Positions 32,896 to 41,441 of a DNA stretch of 64,000 bases are shown in pieces. This DNA comes from Thermanaerosceptrum fracticalcis. GTDB taxonomy: Bacteria > Bacillota > Peptococcia > DRI-13. Every line of letters begins with the position of its first letter. Position 1 is the stretch's first letter. The notes beneath the pieces are model-generated. The model was given only the letters and a program-made list of their open reading frames with translations, was not told the origin of the DNA and made no database searches. Where the stretch lies: contig NZ_CP045798.1 of the NCBI RefSeq assembly GCF_000746025.2, positions 1,102,501-1,166,500 on the forward strand, written 5' to 3'. The position numbers were made by a program, and so were the translations under genes.

Positions 32896-33719
32896 CTGGT
32901 TAGCAGGTCCCGGTACAGTTCCGGTCTCCGTCCGGCCAGGTAAAAACTATGCCGCATAGAACGGCGTTCTTTCTGCCGAATAGTATTAATTAAGGAACTC
33001 TCCAGGGTGACACATAAGAGCCCCTCCCGCTGGGAAAAGTCTTCCGCTATAATATTGCCTTTCGGGTCAAAGACCAGAGCGCCACCGCTGTAACTGTGCC
33101 CATTATCTTCACCCACCAGGTTGCAGGCTGCCAGGAAAACAGAATTATCATAGGCCCGGGCTGTTAAATATTTCGTCCAAATCTCTTTCCTATCCCCTAC
33201 AATACTGGGAGAAGCATGAGGAGCAAAAATAATTTCTGCTCCTTTAAGGGATTGAATGATACTAATTTCGGGGAAATGGGTATCCCAGCATATCTGGACA
33301 GCAAATTTCCCTTTAGCGCTATGGAATACAGGGAGGCTTTCGCCAGCAGTATAATAAGGTTCCTCGCTTTGCCCCAGATGGGTTTTACGGTACACATCCC
33401 AGGACCCGTCGGGAAAGAAGAGTAATTGCGTGATATAGGGATTACCGGCCTGATTGTTTTCGGCCAGCCCCACGGCAATGATCATTTGATGTGATTCCGC
33501 CATCTGCCTGAGACTTGACATCCAGACACCAGGAATCTCCAGGGGACATTGGGGCGGAACACCGCGGCGGTAACCATGGATACACATCTCAGGGAAACAA
33601 AGGATATCTACCTTGTGTTCAGCGGCCTGCAAGCTAAAGTTAGTTACTTTACGCAAGTTTTCTTCAATCTGACCAAACCTGGCGGTCATTTGTACGAGAC
33701 CGATTGTAAGATCCTGCAC
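32877..33719 (-). CDS. carbon-nitrogen hydrolase (nitrilase superfamily)
   Basis: 280 residues. The Glu-Lys-Cys triad is visible: FPEMCIHGY (Glu), YRKTHLG (Lys) and QICWDTHFPE (Cys). Family members hydrolyse amides or nitriles; the substrate cannot be told, though N-carbamoylputrescine amidase-like proteins have this length. GTG start. The last residues STSDI are encoded by repeat-tract sequence, so the C-terminus may have been rewritten by the repeat. Confidence 0.85.
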   Translation of the reverse strand: MQDLTIGLVQMTARFGQIEENLRKVTNFSLQAAEHKVDILCFPEMCIHGYRRGVPPQCPLEIPGVWMSSLRQMAESHQMIIAVGLAENNQAGNPYITQLLFFPDGSWDVYRKTHLGQSEEPYYTAGESLPVFHSAKGKFAVQICWDTHFPEISIIQSLKGAEIIFAPHASPSIVGDRKEIWTKYLTARAYDNSVFLAACNLVGEDNGHSYSGGALVFDPKGNIIAEDFSQREGLLCVTLESSLINTIRQKERRSMRHSFYLAGRRPELYRDLLTRSTSDI

Positions 33720-33749
33720 GACTCTACCTCATCTTGTGATGTAAATCTT

Positions 33750-34320
33750 TTACAGTTCTAAAACAACATCCTTAAGTTTACGCTTAGGCACATGGTGAAC
33801 CCGGTTATTATCTCGCCAGTATTTAATATCGGCTTCATTTTCTATTTCATCCACCACCACTTCTTCCTTGGGCTGCCCCAGAGCTAACACCATGAGAATT
33901 TCATACTTTTCCGGGATATGGAGGACTTCACGTAATTTTTGGCGTTGTACCATATAAATCATACAGCCACCCAGTCCCTTTTCCGCCGCGCCCAGCATGA
34001 TACTCTGGGCGGCGATTCCAAAATCTATTTTGGGAACATTCATGTTGATGTCTTTATCCTCTAAGATAATAATATAAGCCGCCGGTCTTTCCCCAGCTTC
34101 AGGACCGGCCCAATCTGTCAAATAACCCGCCCAGGCTAAAGTGGGATAAATCAATTCATTTTTCTCTTTCTCCCAGGAAATAATGAATTTCAAGGGCTGT
34201 TTGTTCCCCCCGGTGGGCGAAAGCCTGCCCAGGTCTACCAGTTCCAGTAAAGTCTCTTGACTTACGGTTAAATCTTCATAAAAACCTCCATCTCGCGCCG
34301 CCGGTGCGGGCGACACAAAT
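33750..34320 (-). pseudogene. nitroreductase family protein, 5' end lost
   Basis: The body is a clear nitroreductase: VDLGRLSPTGGNKQPLKF (FMN-binding region), IDFGAIQS-like IDFGIAAQSIMLGAAEKGLGGC and LGQPKEE. The family N-terminus, a short helix with RRSxRxF, is missing; the frame instead opens with unrelated residues (MLCSVPSPQTDCTVIRVGVHLF...) and homology begins near RDGGFYEDL, around base 34300. The IS110 element lies just beyond, so insertion probably removed about a dozen codons and the promoter. The frame continues open to 34394, so a chimeric protein is possible. Confidence 0.65.
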
Positions 34321-34445
34321 AGTAATGAAAACAGGTGCACACCCACCCTGATTACAGTACAATCTGTCTGAGGAGAAGGCACACTACAAAGCACGGTGAG
34401 GCGAGTTGCAGACTGCCTCTTGGCTTAAATCAGTATAAAAACCAG

Positions 34446-34531
34446 TGTAAGGATCGCCTTACAAGCACAAATAAGTGGTGCCATGAGGCCGCACGCTAAT
34501 CATTGTTTTAACTCAGCGTTAAATGTGCGGC
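34446..34531 (+). ncRNA. structured non-coding end of the IS110 element, candidate bridge RNA region
   Basis: Two stem-loops lie upstream of the transposase: TGTAAGG/CCTTACA with a 4-base loop (34446-34463), and GCCGCAC/GTGCGGC enclosing about 30 bases (34488-34531) with further internal pairing. In characterised IS110 elements the non-coding end is transcribed into a bridge RNA that guides target and donor choice. That this region does so is inference from position and structure only. Confidence 0.35.
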
Positions 34532-34582
34532 GATCCAGTCACTGTCTTCTCCCTCACAATTTCATTGCAAGGAGGGAGAATT

Positions 34583-35842
34583 CTGAGAATCGTTTATCCC
34601 ATCTGTTGTGGCGTCGATGTACACAAGACATTTCTCGTCGCTACGCTCATCACAACGCAGGGTATCGTTCCGAGTTACAAAAAAAAGCGTTTTTCTACCT
34701 TTAACAAATCCATTCTGGCGTTTAAGCAGTGGCTGATTGACAACAACTGCTTTGACGTTTGCATGGAGAGCACCGGGAAGTATTATGTTCCCATATACAA
34801 TTTGCTGGAGGACAGCATCCGGGTTACCGTCGCCAACCCCAAGTGGGTTGCTGCTGTTAAGGGCAACAAGGATGATGTCAAGGATTCCAAGTGGATCGGC
34901 GATCTTTTTCGCCTCGGTCTGGTTCCCGGTAGCTTTATCCCGTCCAAGAACATCCGCATTTTGCGGGAGTATACGCGATACCGCTTCAAGCTCGTTTCCT
35001 GTAAATCCAGCGAAAAGAACCGCTTTCAGAACGCTTTCACCGTTTGCAATGTCGCCCTTGATGCTGTCGTTTCCGACATGTTTGGCAAATCTGCCTCTTC
35101 CATCACGGACTACCTTGTAAACTCGGATTCTTTCGATCCAAAACATTGCGTTTCCTTGCTGCAACGCTCCTTGAAGAAGAAAGCCGACGAGGTCATCGAA
35201 TCTATTGAGGGTTTTCAAATGTCTGCGGAACAGAAGACACGCATCCGTTTCGTCCGCAAACACTTGGATTTCGTGGAGCAGCTCATTGCCGACCTCGACC
35301 AAACCATCGCCCGGTTGGCTGCACCCTTGGAAAGCGCCATTGCCCTACTGTGTACCATTCCCGGAGTTGACCGTAACATAGCCATTACGATCCTCTCCGA
35401 AATTGGTACGGATATGTCTCAGTTCTCATCCTCGAAACGCTTATGCTGCTGGGGGGGACTAACGCCCGGCAACAATCAATCCGCAGGCAAAAAGAAGTCC
35501 GTTCGCATTACGAGGGCCGGGGTTTATCTCAAGCCCACGCTCGTGCAAGCAGCCCATGCCGCTGTAAAATCGAATTCTTCCGCTTACTACCGTATCAAAT
35601 ATGAGCGGATATCCAAGCGCCGAGGGAAGAAACGAGCCATAATCGCCATTGCCAGAATGATACTTACAGCCACTTATCATATGCTCCAATCAGGTGAAGT
35701 CTTCAATCCTTGTGACCTCTACCATGTTGATATGCCGGTGGAGCTTCGCAATAAGCAAAAGGAGAAAGCTTTGAGGCAAGCTGCTAAACTCTTGGTTGCC
35801 CATGGTATCGTAAACCCCGAACATATCACGCTGCCTGCTTAA
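34583..35842 (+). CDS. IS110-family transposase (DEDD recombinase)
   Basis: About 420 residues. N-terminal RuvC-like DEDD domain: Asp in CCGVDVHKTF, Glu in CMESTGKYYVP, Asp residues in GNKDDVKDSKWI. A long coiled region follows (residues 160-270), then the Transposase_20 domain with TIPGVDRNIAITILSEIG and GGLTPGNNQSAGK, which holds the conserved serine. The strong site AAGGAGG (34569-34575) is followed 7 bases later by CTG 34583, not by an ATG; the family N-terminus (IVYPICCGVDVHK) begins there. The upstream ATG at 34523 has no good site. The protein looks intact. Confidence 0.92.
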   Translation: MRIVYPICCGVDVHKTFLVATLITTQGIVPSYKKKRFSTFNKSILAFKQWLIDNNCFDVCMESTGKYYVPIYNLLEDSIRVTVANPKWVAAVKGNKDDVKDSKWIGDLFRLGLVPGSFIPSKNIRILREYTRYRFKLVSCKSSEKNRFQNAFTVCNVALDAVVSDMFGKSASSITDYLVNSDSFDPKHCVSLLQRSLKKKADEVIESIEGFQMSAEQKTRIRFVRKHLDFVEQLIADLDQTIARLAAPLESAIALLCTIPGVDRNIAITILSEIGTDMSQFSSSKRLCCWGGLTPGNNQSAGKKKSVRITRAGVYLKPTLVQAAHAAVKSNSSAYYRIKYERISKRRGKKRAIIAIARMILTATYHMLQSGEVFNPCDLYHVDMPVELRNKQKEKALRQAAKLLVAHGIVNPEHITLPA

Positions 35843-36033
35843 TCTTTCTGCGCTCTGCTTCCGTTAGGGCTTGTTTGCTATACCCTTTTTTAAGCTCAGG
35901 GGTCTTCGACGCTTGTCGAGAATGTTTTCACGCTATCTCCTGTAGCTCCTGCTTTTAAGAACCAGGTCCTTTAGCATAAAACTATCTTCTCCTTAGTTTG
36001 ATCTCTGGTAATCCTTCATTATTATTTTTTTTT

Positions 36034-36594
36034 CTAATCAGAAAAAGTTTCCTTTAAGCCCAAGGAGGAAAATTTTTGCTGGTAGCTCCCAATGGCTTCC
36101 GCAATGGTTCGTACTGCTTCTTCCCTTCCCAGGACCTCTTTCACGCTGGTTATTTTATGTTCTAATTGTTTATATACCTCGAAAAAATGGGATATTTCCT
36201 GGAACAGATGATGAGGCAGTTCATTGATGTGGCGGTACTCGTTAAAAGAAGGGTCTTTAAAAGGTATGGCAATAATTTTTTCATCTACTTCCTCATTATC
36301 AATCATTTTAATCAGGCCAACAGGATAACACTGGACAAGGGTGAGAGGATCCAAAACCTCAGAACATAAAACCAGAACGTCCAGAGGGTCATTATCCTGG
36401 GATAAGGTTTTCGGCAAAAAGCCGTAGTTAGCAGGATAATGGGTAGAAGTGTATAAAATCCGGTCCAGGATAATCATACCGGTTTCCTTATCCAGCTCAT
36501 ATTTTTTCTTGCTGCCTTTGGGTATCTCAATGACGGTCAGAAAATTCTCCGGTGTGATTCGGCGAGGGTCTACATCATGCCAAATATTAATCAT
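36034..36594 (-). CDS. ppa: soluble inorganic pyrophosphatase, family I
   Basis: 186 residues. It hydrolyses PPi to phosphate. VIEIPKGSKKKYELDKETG and the signature QDNDPLDVLVL carry the metal-binding aspartates; YPANYGFLPKTL is also conserved. Cytoplasmic. Monocistronic, convergent with the IS110 element and divergent from pepF. Confidence 0.95.
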   Translation of the reverse strand: MINIWHDVDPRRITPENFLTVIEIPKGSKKKYELDKETGMIILDRILYTSTHYPANYGFLPKTLSQDNDPLDVLVLCSEVLDPLTLVQCYPVGLIKMIDNEEVDEKIIAIPFKDPSFNEYRHINELPHHLFQEISHFFEVYKQLEHKITSVKEVLGREEAVRTIAEAIGSYQQKFSSLGLKETFSD

Positions 36595-36729
36595 TATCTC
36601 AACCTCCTATAAAAGCTATTATATCTTTTACCTATTTTTTTTAAAAGCCCTTGCCTGTCTTAACATGAGGAAATAATCTGTTATATACTGAAATTAACTA
36701 TATTTAACATTGTAAAGGAGTTCCAAACT

Positions 36730-38514
36730 ATGAAAAAACGTGAGGATTTACCGGCAGAATATACCTGGGATTTATCTCATCTCTATCCCACCCGCGCTGA
36801 ATGGGAAAAGGATTTACAGGAAATTAGCGTGCTGCTGCAAAGAATCGTCCAAAGGAAAGGTGAGATAACCAAGAGTTCTACAGCTTTACTGGATACACTT
36901 ACCCTTCTTGACCAACTTAACCTTAAACTGGAATGGGCCGCAAGCTATGCCCGGATGTCTTTTGACGTGGATATGGGTAACCCCCAAGCCAAAAAAGACT
37001 ATGAAACAATCTATAACCTCAATACTAATGTGGGTGACCAGTTAGCCTTTATCGAACCGGAATTATTGACTATTTCTCCGGAAACCTTGAAAACATATGA
37101 ACAGGAGAAACCTGAACTTCACACCTACGTCTTTATGTTTGAAAAACTCTTTAAACAAAAGGAACACATCCTGCGCCCGGAAGAGGAAGAAATACTGGCC
37201 CGCATGGAATCCCTCGGCGGTACTTTTGAAAAAATCTTCGACGATATTACCGTAAATGATTTGCAATTCCCTGAAATTGAGGACGAAAAGGGCGAAAAAG
37301 TAATAGCCAATGAAGTTAATTATAGAAAAAGCCTGACTTCCTACGACCGGGAAACCAGGAAAAGGTTTTTTAAAGGCCTTTTGAGTACCTATGGTTCTCA
37401 CATCAATTCTATCAGTTCCACCTTCTACGGCAGTGTAAAGTACCGTGCTTATCTCGCCAAAACGCGAAGATATCGTTCATCCCGCCATATGGCCGTGTCC
37501 CGGAACCATATACCTATTGAGGTCTATGATACCTTAATTAATACAGTCCGCAGTAATGTAGGGCTTCTCCAGGATTATATCAGGTTACGAAAAAAAACCT
37601 TAGGCTATGAGGACATCCACTTTTACGACATGTTTGTACCATTGGTTGAGGATATCAATAAAATCTACTCTTTGGAGGAAGCTCGGGAAACCGTACTGGA
37701 AGCTTTAAGTGTCCTGGGGGAGACATATATCACCGACTTAAAGCAAGCCTTTAATAAGCGCTGGCTGGATTATTATCCTAACAAAGGTAAAACTCCGGGG
37801 GCTTACGCCAATGGCGTGTATGGAGTTCATCCTTATTCCCTGCTTAACTTTACAGGAACTTTGGAAGACATTTTTACCATGGCCCATGAGTTAGGTCATG
37901 TGATGCACAGTTACTACAGCAATAAAAACCAGCCTTATATTAATTCTGACTACACCATTTTTACCGCCGAAGTAGCTTCCACTGTTAATGAATACTTCCT
38001 TTTCAGGTACCTGCTGAATAAGGCTGCTTCCGCCAAGGAAAAGGCTCATCTCCTCAGCATGCATCTGGACAGTATTCGTTCTACCCTCTTCCGCCAGGCC
38101 TTTTTTGCGGACTTTGAAATGCGCGTGCACCAGATGGCTGAAGAAGACCAGCCCCTTACGCCCGATGTCCTTTGCTCCCTGTACCGGCAGCTTTACGAGT
38201 ACTACCACGGTCCCGGTTTTACCATTGATGAAGAACTGACTTACGAGTGGGCCCGTATTCCCCATTTTTATAACGCTTTTTATGTCTATCAATATGCCAC
38301 GGGAATCTCCGCCGCCATCAGCCTGGCTCGCAATATCTTGGTGCAAAAACCCCAGGCTTTGGGGGCTTATCTTGATTTTCTTAAAGCAGGAGGTTCCGAT
38401 TATCCCATTAACATCCTGAAAAAGGCCGGTGTAGATATGTCTACTTCTGCGCCTATCCTGGCTGCCTTCCAGGACTTCTCGGACACCCTTCAGGAACTGA
38501 CCCAATTATTATGA
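36730..38514 (+). CDS. pepF: oligoendopeptidase F (M3 family)
   Basis: 594 residues, usual for PepF. Zinc motif FTMAHELGHVMHSYYS (HEXXH near residue 385) with the third ligand Glu in FTAEVASTVNEYF. It degrades peptides of 7-17 residues in the cytoplasm. ATG with AAGGAG upstream; a terminator follows at 38529. Confidence 0.96.
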   Translation: MKKREDLPAEYTWDLSHLYPTRAEWEKDLQEISVLLQRIVQRKGEITKSSTALLDTLTLLDQLNLKLEWAASYARMSFDVDMGNPQAKKDYETIYNLNTNVGDQLAFIEPELLTISPETLKTYEQEKPELHTYVFMFEKLFKQKEHILRPEEEEILARMESLGGTFEKIFDDITVNDLQFPEIEDEKGEKVIANEVNYRKSLTSYDRETRKRFFKGLLSTYGSHINSISSTFYGSVKYRAYLAKTRRYRSSRHMAVSRNHIPIEVYDTLINTVRSNVGLLQDYIRLRKKTLGYEDIHFYDMFVPLVEDINKIYSLEEARETVLEALSVLGETYITDLKQAFNKRWLDYYPNKGKTPGAYANGVYGVHPYSLLNFTGTLEDIFTMAHELGHVMHSYYSNKNQPYINSDYTIFTAEVASTVNEYFLFRYLLNKAASAKEKAHLLSMHLDSIRSTLFRQAFFADFEMRVHQMAEEDQPLTPDVLCSLYRQLYEYYHGPGFTIDEELTYEWARIPHFYNAFYVYQYATGISAAISLARNILVQKPQALGAYLDFLKAGGSDYPINILKKAGVDMSTSAPILAAFQDFSDTLQELTQLL

Positions 38515-38528
38515 TTTTGTTGTAAGAG

Positions 38529-38561
38529 AAAACAGCGTCCGGTTATCCGGGCGCTGTTTTT
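38529..38561 (+). terminator. pepF: terminator of pepF
   Basis: The stem AAACAGCG/CGCTGTTT with an inner CCGG/CCGG around TTAT is followed by a T run. Confidence 0.85.
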
Positions 38562-38655
38562 ATGCTTAAGACAACTTGGCTTACGCCAAGCTTTTAGCAC
38601 CGCTGGAGTTGCACTTACGCCAAATTATACTTTTCTTTAGTATAAAATAAGTAAA

Positions 38656-38688
38656 GGTTGTAGCCTTAAGACTACACCCTTTTTTTAC
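38656..38688. terminator. hairpin between pepF and comM
   Basis: GGTTGTAGCCTTAAG and its partner ACTACACC pair with one mismatch; a run of seven T follows on the plus strand and a weaker T-rich stretch on the minus strand, so it may end comM. Upstream at 38575-38630 the word TTGGCTTACGCCAAG and a second ACTTACGCCAAA form a small repeat. Confidence 0.6.
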
Positions 38689-40214
38689 ACGGGCTTCCGG
38701 TCAAAACTGCGGTACTGGATGGCTTCGGCCAGGTGGGCAGTGGTAATCTCCTCAGAACCGCCCAGGTCGGCAATGGTACGGGCAATTTTTAGTATCCTGT
38801 CATGGGCACGGGCGCTTAGGCCCAGGGAGTTAAAAGCCATTTTTAAAAGGTCTTTGGCTTCACCCTGTAAAGTACAGTATTTTCTTACTTCTTTCCCGCC
38901 CATCTGGGCATTACACTTGATACTGCTCCCGGCAAAACGGGCCAGCTGCTTCTCCCGGGCCTGAATGACCCTGGCCCTCACCACCTGGGAGGATTCCTCC
39001 TCTTTCTTGTTATCCAGGTCCTGAAAAGTCACGCGGGGCACATCCACATGAATATCGATCCGGTCCAGGAGAGGGCCCGATATTTTGTTACGGTATTTAT
39101 TAATCTGATGAGGAGTGCATGTACACTCCTTGAGGGGGTCACCATAGAAACCACAGTAACAGGGGTTAGCCGCAGCCGCCAGTTGAAACCTGGCCGGATA
39201 AGTCAAAGCGGCAGAAACCCGCGAGATGGTGACTACCTTGTCTTCGATGGGCTGGCGCAGGGCCTCCAGCACATCTCTCCGGTATTCGGGCAACTCATCC
39301 ATGAATAAGACTCCGTGGGTGGCTAAGCTGACTTCTCCCGGTCTGGGTATTTGCCCGCCGCCGATGAGGCTGGCGGGGGAAGAGGTATGGTGGGGAGCCC
39401 GGAAAGGCCTTCGCGTCACCAGAGGTGTATCCTTGGATAACAGCCCTGCAATACTGTAAATCTTACTGACATCCAGGGCTTCTTCCGCTGTTAAGGGCGG
39501 CAAAATTGAGGGCAGGCACCTGGCCAGCATACTCTTACCGGAGCCAGGAGTCCCTACTAATAAAATGTTATGCCCTCCTGCCGCCGCCACTTCCAGGGCC
39601 CGTTTGACCATGGCTTGTCCTTTGACTTCAGCCAGATCCGCCTCTCCAGGCTGTTCCTGGTTCAAGAATTCTGTTAAACTAATCTTTTCCACGGGGGTAA
39701 AGAGTTCCGGCTTCTCCAGGAATTCTTTCACCTGAGACAGGTTACAAAAGCCATAGGCATTCACGGGAGTAAGAGCCGCTTCACCGCTGTTATCTACAGC
39801 TACAACAAGAGCTTTGCTGTTTTTCTCTGCTAAAAATAAGGCCATAGGTAAAATTCCCGGCACCGGACGGATACTTCCGTCCAGGGATAGTTCTCCCACC
39901 AGAACATGGTTCTCTAAAAAGTCACTCTTTACCTGTTCGGTAGCCGCCAGGATACCCACAGCGATGGCAAGATCAAAACCAGGTCCTTCTTTCCTAATAT
40001 CGGCTGGAGCTAAATTTACAATGATTTTTCTAGGTGGAACCTCAAAGCCTGCGTTTTTGAGAGCTGTCCGTACCCGCTCCTTACTCTCCTTCACTGTTGT
40101 ATCAGGTAACCCAACTATCTCCAGATTAGGCAATCCTCCCGAAACGTCCACTTCTACTTCAATGATATAAGGGTCCAATCCTACCGTAGTACAGCTAAAG
40201 ACTTTTGCTAACAA
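38685..40214 (-). CDS. comM: YifB/ComM family Mg-chelatase-like AAA+ ATPase
   Basis: About 509 residues. An N-terminal Lon-like ChlI domain (VDVSGGLPNLEIVGLPDTTVKES), the AAA+ domain with Walker A LLVGTPGSGKSMLA and Walker B GVLFMDELPEYRRDV, and the C-terminal Mg-chelatase domain (CNAQMGGKEVRKYC). In Gram-negative bacteria ComM is a branch-migration helicase in natural transformation. TTG 40214 is preferred, as GGAG lies 8 bases upstream; GTG 40223 overlaps that site. Confidence 0.9.
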   Translation of the reverse strand: MLAKVFSCTTVGLDPYIIEVEVDVSGGLPNLEIVGLPDTTVKESKERVRTALKNAGFEVPPRKIIVNLAPADIRKEGPGFDLAIAVGILAATEQVKSDFLENHVLVGELSLDGSIRPVPGILPMALFLAEKNSKALVVAVDNSGEAALTPVNAYGFCNLSQVKEFLEKPELFTPVEKISLTEFLNQEQPGEADLAEVKGQAMVKRALEVAAAGGHNILLVGTPGSGKSMLARCLPSILPPLTAEEALDVSKIYSIAGLLSKDTPLVTRRPFRAPHHTSSPASLIGGGQIPRPGEVSLATHGVLFMDELPEYRRDVLEALRQPIEDKVVTISRVSAALTYPARFQLAAAANPCYCGFYGDPLKECTCTPHQINKYRNKISGPLLDRIDIHVDVPRVTFQDLDNKKEEESSQVVRARVIQAREKQLARFAGSSIKCNAQMGGKEVRKYCTLQGEAKDLLKMAFNSLGLSARAHDRILKIARTIADLGGSEEITTAHLAEAIQYRSFDRKPV

Positions 40215-40223
40215 AATTACCAC

Positions 40224-40556
40224 TCCGCTGACAATATTTTCTATAAAATTATATATTCTGGCGTGTTTGGGGATTTTCCTTCATTTATATCAGAAAAAGG
40301 GAAATTTTAATTGTTAACTATTCCATAATGCCTTTAAGATATGTTTTTTTCCGGGAAAGTATTACTTCAACCCCTAATCGTTTTTGCTAATTACTACCAC
40401 TTAAAATCCCCTGCCACAGACTCCTAATTCCTTTGACCTTTGAATATCATGGTGTAAGGAATCAAATATCCGCTGTGACATCTGATTATCGGAATGCACA
40501 CTTTTAAGTTCCCTGCATATGATGCAAAATGACGTTCTTTAGGAGGTGGAGATTTA
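40224..40556. other. 333-bp divergent region between comM and sigK
   Basis: This AT-rich gap must hold the comM promoter (a TATAAT is visible on the minus strand near 40240) and the promoter of sigK. I looked for a sigma-E promoter before sigK and saw no convincing -35/-10 pair. No ORF, tRNA or long inverted repeat is seen. AGGAGGTGG near 40541 is the sigK ribosome binding site. Confidence 0.5.
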
Positions 40557-41243
40557 ATGGGTATAGGAACAGCAGTGATCGCTTTGGCCACACTGCTGAA
40601 AAGTTTACTCCTGTTAATTTACTACCTGAACAACAATGCTTTTCCCCAACCCCTCTCGGAAGAGGAGGAAGCCCTCTATCTGGAGAAATTCAAAAAAGGG
40701 GATATGAACGCCCGCAACGTCTTGATTGAACGAAACCTGAGGCTGGTTGCTCATATCGCCAGGTCCTTTGAAAACACGGGGGAGGACCGGGAAGATATTA
40801 TCTCTATCGGTACCATTGGCCTGATTAAAGCTGTTAACACTTTTGATGAAACTAAAGGCACCAAGCTGGCCACCTATGCCACTAAATGCATCAAAAACGA
40901 AATCCTTATGCATTTGCGCAAGCGAAACAAGGCTGAGATTTTCCTTTACGACCCCATCAGCACGGATAAAGAAGGTAATGAAGTAGCTCTTATTGATATC
41001 CTGGGTACTAATCCCGATACTGTTCATGAAACAGTACAAAATAATGTAGAAATGGAGAAAATCATTTCTCAGATAAAATATTTAAGCAGTATCGAAAAAA
41101 AAGTGGTAGAAATGCGTTATGGTCTCTTAGACGGCATTCGTAAACCCCAGCGGGAAATCGCTAAAATTCTTAAATTCTCCCGCTCTTACGTTTCCCGCAT
41201 CGAAAAAAGGGCCTTAGAAAAATTGATAAAAGAGTTGTCTTAA
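40557..41243 (+). CDS. sigK: RNA polymerase sporulation sigma factor sigma-K
   Basis: 228 residues. The hydrophobic N-terminus (IALATLLKSLLLLIYYLNNNAF) is the pro-sequence that is removed by SpoIVFB-type cleavage. Region 2 (NLRLVAHIARSFENTGEDREDIISIGTIGL) and region 4 (REIAKILKFSRSYVSRIEKRALEKL) are complete. In some spore formers the gene is split by a skin element; here it is uninterrupted. It drives late mother-cell genes. Confidence 0.95.
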   Translation: MGIGTAVIALATLLKSLLLLIYYLNNNAFPQPLSEEEEALYLEKFKKGDMNARNVLIERNLRLVAHIARSFENTGEDREDIISIGTIGLIKAVNTFDETKGTKLATYATKCIKNEILMHLRKRNKAEIFLYDPISTDKEGNEVALIDILGTNPDTVHETVQNNVEMEKIISQIKYLSSIEKKVVEMRYGLLDGIRKPQREIAKILKFSRSYVSRIEKRALEKLIKELS

Positions 41244-41253
41244 TTTCAAGTTA

Positions 41254-41283
41254 TTGACATATAACTAAAGTATAAAATATAAT
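41254..41283 (+). promoter_or_regulatory. promoter of the larA-like operon
   Basis: TTGACA (41254-41259) and TATAAT (41278-41283) are separated by 18 bases, starting 10 bases after the sigK stop. This places transcription about 150 bases upstream of the larA-like gene. Confidence 0.75.
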
Positions 41284-41289
41284 CAAAGA

Positions 41290-41441
41290 AAGTTGTTTTT
41301 GTAGTATGGTGTTTAGGTATTCTTGGCTAATATTGAAAACACTGCAGGATGGAAGAATGGCAGGAGGTGTTGCTATGACATATTACAGCACCCCTTCTTG
41401 GGGTGTTTTTTTTTATTTTTTTACTTTAGGAGGCTTAAGCT
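41290..41441 (+). promoter_or_regulatory. leader RNA with intrinsic terminator and short ORF before the larA-like gene
   Basis: The stem CACCCC/GGGGTG (41389-41405) with nine following T residues is a full intrinsic terminator. It lies after the promoter and only about 28 bases before the larA-like ribosome binding site, leaving no room for another promoter. Just before it, GCAGGAGGTG precedes ATG 41375 of a 24-codon ORF (MTYYSTPSWGVFFYFF...) that reads through the terminator and ends at 41449, overlapping the larA-like ATG at 41442. AACAC (41337-41341 region) can pair with GTGTT next to that binding site. The layout is that of an attenuator; the signal is unknown. Confidence 0.6.

Larger units (their letters stand above)
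34310..35990 (+). mobile_element. IS110-family insertion element (ends estimated)
   Basis: One transposase gene with about 260 bases of non-coding sequence before it and some 150 after, inserted between a nitroreductase 5' end and ppa. IS110 elements lack strong terminal inverted repeats, and I could not fix the borders; they are set by the break in nitroreductase homology on the left and the ppa 3' end on the right. GC content and codon use look richer than in the neighbours. Confidence 0.7.

Noticed and set aside
34562-35302. 246-codon minus-strand ORF inside the IS110 transposase
   Set aside because: It is entirely antisense to a transposase frame with intact catalytic motifs and has no family features; it arises from codon bias.
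40557-41243. Possible skin-type interruption of sigK
   Set aside because: The frame is continuous from the pro-sequence through region 4, so the gene is intact here.
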